Source: a bacterium
GTDB lineage: Bacteria; Vulcanimicrobiota; Xenobia; Xenobiales; Xenobiaceae
Length of the DNA: 21,777 nt
NCBI GenBank assembly: GCA_022839105.1
Contig: JALHDH010000104.1
Location: forward strand, 1-21,777
Direction of reading: 5' to 3'
Both the position numbers and the translations under genes were made by a program. The notes beneath the pieces are model-generated. The model saw only the letters and a program-made list of their open reading frames with translations, did not search any database and was not told where the DNA came from. This document shows positions 16,710-21,777 of the stretch, piece by piece; position 1 is the first letter of the stretch; every line of letters starts with the position of its first letter.

Positions 16710-17216
16710 TTGCTCTGCGTCAAGTGCGGCTTCCAGAACTCTGAAGGAGCCAACTACTGCTCGAAGTGCAACGCTCAGTTGCCGCGGGTCCTCCAGACCC
16801 CGCAGGAGGTCGAGCCCGAGATGCCTCCGATTCACGATCGTCTTCAGCAGATCGAGGCGGCCGCCGCCCGGGCTGCCTCTGGTGAATGGAACCCCGAGGA
16901 GCTCGGTCGGTTTCTGGAAGAGACGGCGGCCATCCTGGCCGAGAAGGAACGGGCGATTCGGGAGATCCCCATCCCGGACGAGGCAGCCGAGGATTTCCGT
17001 GAGGAGCTCGAGGTGGGCTACACGGGGATCGACCTGTACAACCAGGGAGTCCAGCGGATGTTCGAATTCGTGGCGGATTCCGATCCGGTCCATCTCCAGG
17101 AGGGGCTGGACCTGGTGCGCCAGGGCAACGAGTCCATCAACGAAGCGATGCGGATCAACCGCGAGAATCGCCGCAAGCTCGAAGAGATGTCCAGCGACGC
17201 CTCCAGCCTGATGTAG
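16710..17216 (+). CDS. zinc-ribbon helical protein, paralogue 2
   Basis: 168 residues from TTG 16710, with GGGAGG about 7 bases upstream. The N-terminal zinc ribbon is complete: CVKC (3-6) and CSKC (17-20), preceded by the TTG-coded Met. The remainder is acidic and helical, with IPIPDEAAEDFREELEVGYTG aligning with the paralogue at 15199, followed by a shared pattern of DPxxLxxxLxLxxQGN and then an Asn-rich helix. It has no signal peptide or membrane helix. The function is unknown. The gene is divergent from the LolA-like gene (153-bp gap) and ends before a 32-base perfect palindrome acting as terminator. Confidence 0.85.
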   Translation: MLCVKCGFQNSEGANYCSKCNAQLPRVLQTPQEVEPEMPPIHDRLQQIEAAAARAASGEWNPEELGRFLEETAAILAEKERAIREIPIPDEAAEDFREELEVGYTGIDLYNQGVQRMFEFVADSDPVHLQEGLDLVRQGNESINEAMRINRENRRKLEEMSSDASSLM

Positions 17217-17243
17217 CCTTCGCCGGCACCCCAGAGGGAACGA

Positions 17244-17275
17244 AGAAGGCCCGATCCGATCGGATCGGGCCTTCT
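17244..17275. terminator. bidirectional terminator, 32-base perfect palindrome
   Basis: The 16-base arm AGAAGGCCCGATCCGA (17244-17259) is followed directly by its exact reverse complement (17260-17275). CTTCC follows on the plus strand. It lies between two convergent genes ending at 17216 and 17296 and can serve both. Confidence 0.8.
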
Positions 17276-17295
17276 CTTCCTGGAGTGGGGCAGGA

Positions 17296-18042
17296 TCAGG
17301 AGGCGCGCATCGTCTCCGACCACAGGGCGCTCATCTTGTCGGAGACCTGCTGACGATACAGCAGGGAACTGGTCATGATCTCATAGATCTTGGTCTGGGT
17401 GTCCTGCATGATCTTCCACATCTCCATCATCCACTTCTGGCGATCAGACATCATCTGGGCGAAGATCTTCTGGACCTCTTCCTGCTCCTGCTGATACTGC
17501 TGGTAGTTCCGGGCGGCATCCGCCTGGCTGGGGCCTCCATAGGGGCCGTAGGGGCCACCCGGCCCGTCGGGCCCGCCCGGCCCACCCGGTCCGCCCGGCC
17601 CACCCGGACCGGAAGGTCCACCCGGCCCACCCGGTCCGCCCGGCATGTAGGGGCTCAGCCCCTGTTCGGGGGTTCCGGGATAGGCGGGCTCCCAGTCGGC
17701 TTCCACGATCTCGCCGGTCAGGACCTCGTCCTGGACGGGGACCAGGGCCCGGCCAGGCTGGTCGATCACGGCCGGAAGGTTCGTGGCCTCCTCTTCGGGA
17801 GCGGGCAGCATGAGGGGCTCGGAATCCTCATCGCGCAGCGCCCCGACGTGGGCAGCGTTCTGGGAGGCCTCATGGGCCAGGCTCACGTGGTCCTGGGTGA
17901 GGTGGACGTGGTCTTCGCTCTCGGCCGGAGTCTCCACGGCCCGGCGGTTGACCAGTTGGCGCTGACCGCCCACCTGCTGGAGGTTGTTTTCGAAGGATCG
18001 CTGGGGGATCGAGGCGGAGTTGATACTCTGAGGGCCGGCCAT
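17296..18042 (-). CDS. unrecognised protein with Gly-Pro-rich linker and C-terminal QDxQT motif
   Basis: 248 residues from ATG 18042, which has AAGGAGG 5 bases upstream; an upstream ATG at 18084 lacks a site. The N-terminal 130 residues are acidic and probably disordered, with HVHLTQDHVSLAHEA (45-59). Residues 135-171 are collagen-like Gly-Pro triplets. A Gln-rich helix then leads to MWKIMQDTQTKIYEI (208-222) and SDKMSALW (234-241), the motif shared with three small proteins encoded upstream. It has no signal peptide or membrane segment. A TATAAT box at 18110-18105 suggests its own promoter, and it ends at the 32-base palindrome. I do not recognise the family. Confidence 0.85.
   Translation of the reverse strand: MAGPQSINSASIPQRSFENNLQQVGGQRQLVNRRAVETPAESEDHVHLTQDHVSLAHEASQNAAHVGALRDEDSEPLMLPAPEEEATNLPAVIDQPGRALVPVQDEVLTGEIVEADWEPAYPGTPEQGLSPYMPGGPGGPGGPSGPGGPGGPGGPGGPDGPGGPYGPYGGPSQADAARNYQQYQQEQEEVQKIFAQMMSDRQKWMMEMWKIMQDTQTKIYEIMTSSLLYRQQVSDKMSALWSETMRAS
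17561..17644 (-). repeat. Gly-Pro coding repeat
   Basis: Tandem 9-base-like units (CCCACCCGG, CCGCCCGG variants) encode the Gly-Gly-Pro run. A 23-base unit occurs exactly twice, at 17576-17598 and 17621-17643, 45 bases (15 codons) apart, so length change by slippage is likely. Confidence 0.8.
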
Positions 18043-18104
18043 GGGGCCTCCTTGGCTAAGAGCCACTGGCGGATGGGATTCCACCAGTAAGCGAGTGTGC
18101 TCCC

Positions 18105-18110
18105 ATTATA
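18105..18110 (-). promoter_or_regulatory. TATAAT -10 box for the Gly-Pro protein gene
   Basis: An exact TATAAT on the minus strand in a GC-rich setting, about 63 bases before the start at 18042. The hexamer 17 bases upstream is TTCCTG, a poor -35, so an activator may be needed. Confidence 0.5.
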
Positions 18111-18208
18111 GCCGGCCGGGACGGAGGCAGGAAGGTGGAAATGTTGCGGGGGTGTTAAAGGTCGCCCGGGAGCCGGTCGCCAGCGATCCTGAAGACCGGC
18201 CCTCGGGG

Positions 18209-18598
18209 TCAACCCAGCAGGACCTTGTGCCAGCTTGCCAGGATCGCGTCGTGCACCTTGCGCCGGCGGATCAGGACCTCCTGGAAGATCCTGAAGATCT
18301 CGGTCTGCAGGTCCTGGGCCATCGCGGCCAGGCGGGCCTGGACCAGGGCCCGATCGGCCCGCATCCGGGCGTAGATCTGTTCGGCCAGGAGCCGGTCTTG
18401 TTGTTCTTTCTCCTTGTCCAGGGCTTCCCGTTCGCGGGGGCCCGGAACCGGCCGAGGCGCGGCCGCGGTTCGGGGCGGCTCGCTCCCTTCCGGACCGGGC
18501 CGGAACTCGTCGCCGGGCCACCCGGGCTGCGGGATTGGTGCCGAATCCATCTGGAGTCGGGGCCACGAGGGGCCGGCCCCGAGAATCTCACATCGCAT
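18209..18598 (-). CDS. small protein, divergent member of the QDxQT family
   Basis: 129 residues with GGAGGT 8 bases before the ATG at 18598. The N-terminal half is Pro-, Gly- and Arg-rich and probably disordered. From about 60 a charged helix begins (REREALDKEKEQQDRLLAEQ), leading to MAQDLQTEIFRIFQEVLI and then HDAILASW. The spacing between QDxQTxIFxI, the Asp and the final Trp is the same as in the two 78-residue proteins and the 248-residue protein, so I read it as a diverged paralogue with a replaced N-terminus. A hairpin-like pair GCCGGTC/GACCGGC (18172-18200) follows the gene. The function is unknown. Confidence 0.75.
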   Translation of the reverse strand: MRCEILGAGPSWPRLQMDSAPIPQPGWPGDEFRPGPEGSEPPRTAAAPRPVPGPREREALDKEKEQQDRLLAEQIYARMRADRALVQARLAAMAQDLQTEIFRIFQEVLIRRRKVHDAILASWHKVLLG

Positions 18599-18674
18599 GG
18601 GCTGGGACCTCCAGCCGGGGGATGGGGGCAGGCCGGAACGCCCCAGCGCCCGGCCGACTCGAAGCAGTCCTGGC

Positions 18675-18911
18675 TCAGGACTTGATGTAGTCGTCCCACT
18701 TGTTGAACATCTTGTCCTGGGTCTTGGCCCGGTTCACGGTGACCTCTTGCTGGATCTCGAAGATCTTGGTCTGCGTGTCCTGCATGATCTTCCAGCGCTC
18801 CATCTGCTGCTTCTGCGCCTCCATGGCGGTCGTGGCCTGGATCGTCTGGGCTTGTTGGTAGTCCGACATGAACATCTGGAACTGGGCGACCGAATTGGCT
18901 TGTCCGATCAT
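18675..18911 (-). CDS. 78-residue helical protein, QDxQT family paralogue B
   Basis: 78 residues with GGGAGGT 5 bases before the ATG. It is all-helical by composition, rich in Gln, Met and Lys, and has no Cys, Pro or signal peptide. It is identical to paralogue A (19114-19350) at 66 of 78 positions; six of the 12 differences cluster at residues 26-31. The core is RWKIMQDTQTKIFEI (39-53), then DKMFNKW (66-72). Upstream lies a tandem 11-base repeat at 18981-19008 and the terminator of paralogue A. The function is unknown; the size and helical nature would suit a filament or export-substrate protein, which is only a guess. Confidence 0.88.
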   Translation of the reverse strand: MIGQANSVAQFQMFMSDYQQAQTIQATTAMEAQKQQMERWKIMQDTQTKIFEIQQEVTVNRAKTQDKMFNKWDDYIKS

Positions 18912-18980
18912 CTCGCACCTCCCGGGTTTTCCGGGCCGGATGCTCTCCGGCCCTTCCTGATCCTAGAGGGCGGCCCTCCA

Positions 18981-19008
18981 CCGGGATCTTGCCGGGATCT
19001 TGCCGGGA
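18981..19008. repeat. 11-base direct repeat upstream of paralogue B
   Basis: CCGGGATCTTG occurs twice in tandem (18981-18991 and 18992-19002), followed by a partial third unit CCGGGA. It sits 70-100 bases before the start of the 78-residue paralogue B gene, in its probable promoter region. It could bind a regulator; no other support. Confidence 0.5.
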
Positions 19009-19057
19009 AATGGACGGGAGGTTTCCAGGAGTTGAACGCCGCGAGCCGGACAGAACA

Positions 19058-19087
19058 AGGACGGCCCGAGTCGCCTCGGGCCGTCCT
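19058..19087 (-). terminator. terminator after paralogue A
   Basis: AGGACGGCCCGAG (19058-19070) pairs perfectly over 13 bp with CTCGGGCCGTCCT (19075-19087) around TCGC. On the minus strand TGTTCTGTC follows. It makes paralogue A a separate transcript from paralogue B. Confidence 0.8.
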
Positions 19088-19113
19088 GCTAGAAGAACCG
19101 GGAACCGGATGCT

Positions 19114-19350
19114 CTAGGAGCGGATGTACTCATCCCACTTGTTGAACATCTTGTCCTGGGTCTTGGCCTTGTTCACGGTGACGTCCTGCTGGATCTCGAA
19201 GATCTTGGTCTGCGTGTCCTGCAGGATCTTCCAGCGCTCCATCTGCTGCTTCTGCGCGTCGGCGCCGATCTGCGTCTGGATCGTCTGGGCCTGCTGGAAG
19301 TCCGACATGAACATCTGGAACTGGGCGACGGAATTGGCTTGTCCGATCAT
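19114..19350 (-). CDS. 78-residue helical protein, QDxQT family paralogue A
   Basis: 78 residues with GGGAGGT before the ATG at 19350. It shares 66 of 78 residues with paralogue B, including the whole N-terminus (MIGQANSVAQFQMFMSD) and the core RWKILQDTQTKIFEI and DKMFNKW. It has no Cys, Pro or signal sequence. It has the most complete transcription signals in the region: -35 TTTACT and -10 GATAAT (19416-19388) and a 13-bp terminator hairpin. It therefore looks like a monocistronic, possibly strongly expressed gene. The function is unknown. It lies two genes downstream of a class III aminotransferase and three from the export gate gene. Confidence 0.9.
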   Translation of the reverse strand: MIGQANSVAQFQMFMSDFQQAQTIQTQIGADAQKQQMERWKILQDTQTKIFEIQQDVTVNKAKTQDKMFNKWDEYIRS

Positions 19351-19387
19351 GGGACACCTCCCTTTTCTGGAACTCTACCTTGAGCCT

Positions 19388-19416
19388 ATTATCACGAGCA
19401 ACCGGGCCGAAGTAAA
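19388..19416 (-). promoter_or_regulatory. sigma70-type promoter of paralogue A
   Basis: TTTACT (19416-19411), a 17-base spacer and GATAAT (19393-19388) on the minus strand. The predicted start gives a leader of about 30 bases before the ATG at 19350. Confidence 0.6.
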
Positions 19417-19426
19417 GGGGTGAAGG

Positions 19427-19762
19427 TCAATCCGCCTCGGAAACTTCTTCGGGCCCGCTCAGCAGGCCGGGCTCGAGGGAGGCCTCAGGCAGGCGGATCC
19501 CGGCCTGGCGCAGGTCTTCGCAGATCTTCTCGTTGTTCTCGTACATGGTCAGGATCACTCCGTCGCGGGCGGCGGTGACGACGACCTCCAGGACCTCGAC
19601 GATCCAGTTGCCGATGTCGACCTCCTTGCCGGCGGAGATCTGCTCGGAGATCCGCCCGCACTCCCAGTTGACCCGTTCCCGGGTCCGGTCCCAGACATCC
19701 AGATACATCCGGTTGAAGATGCTGATCATCTCTTCCGGGGTCAGACCGATGCGCGTCTCCAT
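19427..19762 (-). CDS. hypothetical acidic helical protein, 111 residues
   Basis: 111 residues with GGGAGGTC about 8 bases before the ATG at 19762. The first 80 residues look like a compact helical domain (LTPEEMISIFNRMYLDVWDRT, then GNWIVEVLEVVVTAA), and the last 30 are acidic and probably flexible. It has no signal peptide, membrane helix or catalytic motif. It lies 48 bases after the aminotransferase stop in the same direction, so the two may be co-transcribed. I do not recognise it. Its position beside the export gate and the QDxQT proteins would fit an accessory or chaperone-like protein, but nothing in the sequence proves this. Confidence 0.75.
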   Translation of the reverse strand: METRIGLTPEEMISIFNRMYLDVWDRTRERVNWECGRISEQISAGKEVDIGNWIVEVLEVVVTAARDGVILTMYENNEKICEDLRQAGIRLPEASLEPGLLSGPEEVSEAD

Positions 19763-19810
19763 GGGGTTTGGACCTCCCGATTCGAGGGTGGGGCTTCTGG
19801 GAATCTCGGC

Positions 19811-21154
19811 TCAGGAACCTTCGGCCAGCTTCTGTCCGATCTCCCGGATATAGCGGTCGATCCCGGGCAGACCCAGGGAGCGGACCTCTGAACACGATTC
19901 GCGTAGCGCCTCGAGGATCCGGTCGATATCGGCCTCGGTGCAGATGAAGGGGGGCGACATCCGCAGGACATGCGGCGCGTGCGACATGCTGGGCAGGATC
20001 ATCCGATGCTTCTTCATCAAAAGGGTCGAGATCATCAGCCCGTAGCGCGGATCCCGGGTGAGCACGCAGCGCATCAGGCCCTGGCCCTGCTGGCCGGAGA
20101 CCAGCGACGGGAAGGCGGCGCGCAGCGTTTCCAGACCGGCCTCGAGGCGTTCTCCCAGGGCTGCCGCGCGGGGGATCAGGTTTTCATGCTCCAACACGTC
20201 CAGGGTGGCCAGGGCTGCCGCGCAGGCCAGGGGATTGCCTCCGTAGGTTGAGTTGTTGAAGAGGGGGCGGCTGAGAGCCGCCTCCTGGACGCGCTGGCTG
20301 AACATCAGGGCCGAGACCGGCATGACTCCGCCCGAGAGCGTCTTGCCCACCGAGATCATGTCCGGGACCACCCCGGAGTGCTCGGCGGCGAACCAGCGAC
20401 CCGTCCGCCCCAGGCCGCACTGGATCTCGTCGAGGATCAGCAGGGCGCCGGCCTCGTCGCAGATCCGGCGCAGGCCCTGGAGGTATTCCGGGGAGGCCAC
20501 CGAGCAGGCCGAGGCCCACTGGACCGGCTCGAGGAAGACGGCGGCGGTGGTCGAGTCGATGGCGGCCCGGGCGGCCTGGAGATCTCCGAAGGGCACCAGC
20601 TTCACGGGTTCCAGGAGCGGCGCGAAGCCTTCCCGCCAGTAGGAGATTCCGCTGATGGACAGAGTCCCCACGGACATCCCATGATAGCCCATCTGCATCC
20701 CGACCAGGCCCGGGCGGCCCGTGGTCAGGCGGGCCAGCTTCAGGGCTGCCTCCATGGCCTCGGTGCCGGTGGACCCGACATACCCGTAGGGCAACCGGCC
20801 CGGCACCAGACGCGACAGGCGCTCCAGGAGCTCCAGTTGGCCGGGGACCAGACCCGTGCGGACGGAGAGGCCGCCGCGATCCAGTTGGCGGCGCACGGCC
20901 TGGACCACCTCGGGGTGGGAGTGGCCCAGGGCGAAGACGCCCCCGGCCCCGACCGCGTCGAAGTAGGGCTGGCCCAGGGGATCGTAGACGAAGCACCCCT
21001 CGGAACGCCACTCGATGAACTCCTCGTTCAGCAGGCGCAGGTTCCGGGCCAGCATGGGGTGTACGTGCCGCTCCAGGCGGCCCAGCACGTCCCGGGTCAG
21101 CTCCTGGTTGCGCTCTTCGGTCAGGGTCGGGTCCAGGTTCAACCATTCGGGCAC
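19811..21154 (-). CDS. class III PLP-dependent aminotransferase
   Basis: 447 residues from GTG 21154, with GGAGG about 9 bases upstream. Fold type I PLP enzyme of the ornithine/putrescine/acetylornithine aminotransferase group. Visible are the phosphate-binding GSTGTEAMEAALKLAR (127-142), the GYHG motif (156-159), LDEIQCGLGRTG (241-252, with Asp242 contacting the PLP nitrogen) and the Schiff-base Lys271 in SVGKTLSGG, then FNNSTYGGNPLACAAAL. An extra N-terminal stretch of about 45 residues precedes the core, as in putrescine aminotransferase-like members. The amino donor cannot be told. The gene lies 70 bases after the export gate gene in the same direction. Confidence 0.93.
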   Translation of the reverse strand: MPEWLNLDPTLTEERNQELTRDVLGRLERHVHPMLARNLRLLNEEFIEWRSEGCFVYDPLGQPYFDAVGAGGVFALGHSHPEVVQAVRRQLDRGGLSVRTGLVPGQLELLERLSRLVPGRLPYGYVGSTGTEAMEAALKLARLTTGRPGLVGMQMGYHGMSVGTLSISGISYWREGFAPLLEPVKLVPFGDLQAARAAIDSTTAAVFLEPVQWASACSVASPEYLQGLRRICDEAGALLILDEIQCGLGRTGRWFAAEHSGVVPDMISVGKTLSGGVMPVSALMFSQRVQEAALSRPLFNNSTYGGNPLACAAALATLDVLEHENLIPRAAALGERLEAGLETLRAAFPSLVSGQQGQGLMRCVLTRDPRYGLMISTLLMKKHRMILPSMSHAPHVLRMSPPFICTEADIDRILEALRESCSEVRSLGLPGIDRYIREIGQKLAEGS

Positions 21155-21224
21155 CGGGCAATCCTCCGTTCTGGATGGGATTCGGGGTTCCGGGTCATGC
21201 CGCGGGCCACCCCGCGCGGGATCC

Positions 21225-21777
21225 TCAGAAGGCCACCATGCCGACCGAGTTCACGTTGACCTTGGGGGCGATCTCGTTCCACGAGAGGATCACCAGGGTC
21301 GGGAACGAGCGCTCGGTCAGCTTGCGCAGGGCCGGACGGACCTGGGGGGCCACCAGCAGGATGGGCTGGAGCCCACGTTCCTGAAGGGTGTTCACCTGTT
21401 GGGAGATGGCCTGGAGGATCTCCTGGCCCACGTTGGGATCCAGGGTCAGGAAGGAGCCCATGTCGGTCCGCTGGATCGCGCTCTGCACCAGTTGCTCGAT
21501 CTGGGGGTCCAGGGTGATCACGTTGATGGTCCCCTCGTTGTTCGAGTACTCCTTGCAGATCACCCGGGACAGGGCGACGCGGCAGAACTCGGTCAGCATC
21601 TCGGGGTCCTTGGTCATGTGGACATGGTCGGCCATGGTCTCGAGGATCGAGACCAGGTCGCGGATCGAGACGCGCTCCTTGACCAGGTTCTGCAGGACCT
21701 TCTGGACCTCGCCCAGGGAGAGGGCGTCGGGGATGACCTCCTTGACCACCGCCGGATGGGTCTTCTTGACGGTGTCG
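21225..21777 (-). CDS. flhA: FlhA/SctV-family export gate protein, C-terminal 183 residues
   Basis: The frame is open to the window edge, so only the end of the cytoplasmic domain is seen; the gene starts outside. FlhA and SctV form the nonameric ring under the export channel that receives substrates and chaperones. Matching segments are HPAVVKEVIPDALSLGEVQK then VLQNLVKERVSIRDL, LTEFCRVALSRVICKEYS, NVITLDPQIEQLV, GSFLTLDP and the end VILSWNEIAPKVNV. The ITLDP, LTER and NEI wording favours flagellar FlhA over SctV, but the missing N-terminal part would be needed to be sure. No other flagellar gene is in view. The aminotransferase gene follows after 70 bases. Confidence 0.88.
   Translation of the reverse strand, partial: DTVKKTHPAVVKEVIPDALSLGEVQKVLQNLVKERVSIRDLVSILETMADHVHMTKDPEMLTEFCRVALSRVICKEYSNNEGTINVITLDPQIEQLVQSAIQRTDMGSFLTLDPNVGQEILQAISQQVNTLQERGLQPILLVAPQVRPALRKLTERSFPTLVILSWNEIAPKVNVNSVGMVAF

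Noticed and set aside
17561..17644. CRISPR-like or minisatellite array
   Set aside because: The repeats are in frame and encode Gly-Pro triplets; there are no unique spacers.
18664..18684. Small inverted repeat AGTCCTG/CAGGACT at the stop of paralogue B as terminator
   Set aside because: The stem is short, includes the stop codon region and lacks a T tract on the minus strand.

Overview
The window is a stretch of a high-GC bacterial chromosome, densely coding, with frequent 4-base stop/start overlaps, clear GGAGG-type ribosome binding sites and several GTG or TTG starts. A lipobox lipoprotein, a LolA-fold secreted protein, a LysM-NlpC/P60 endopeptidase and a FlhA/SctV-family export gate suggest a diderm with a flagellum or a type III secretion apparatus. 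The phylum cannot be fixed from the sequence. No insertion sequence, phage gene or CRISPR array was seen.

Layout. 1-1664 (minus): a membrane-anchored SGNH hydrolase coupled by an ATGA overlap to an unrecognised protein that runs off the left edge. Divergent from it is a membrane-anchored methyltransferase-like protein (1753-2937), convergent with a secreted protein (2980-4164). Next comes the groES-groEL operon with a structured leader and a strong terminator, then a lipoprotein gene coupled to a cupin gene (6555-7519). An AT-rich patch at about 7675-7735 precedes the convergent lon-rhomboid pair (8656-7769 and 11084-8664, minus). A minus-strand series follows: LysM-NlpC/P60 protein with terminator, then radical SAM/B12-type protein, Tic20/DUF4870-like membrane protein, RNase HI and tRNA-Leu(CAG). 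The last four are tightly packed, and the RNase HI frame runs into the tRNA gene.

From 15199 to 17216, two paralogous zinc-ribbon/helical proteins flank an oppositely oriented LolA-like secreted protein, with strong hairpin terminators at both convergent junctions.

The least explained part is 17296-19762 (minus). Four small proteins, two of them 85% identical 78-residue paralogues, share a C-terminal motif: QD-x-QT-x-I-[FY]-x-I, twelve residues, D-x-[MI], three residues, W. One member carries a Gly-Pro (collagen-like) linker. They lie downstream of a 111-residue orphan, a class III aminotransferase and the export gate gene at the right edge. I did not recognise this family. It is the best candidate here for an undescribed system, possibly export-associated, though that link rests only on proximity.
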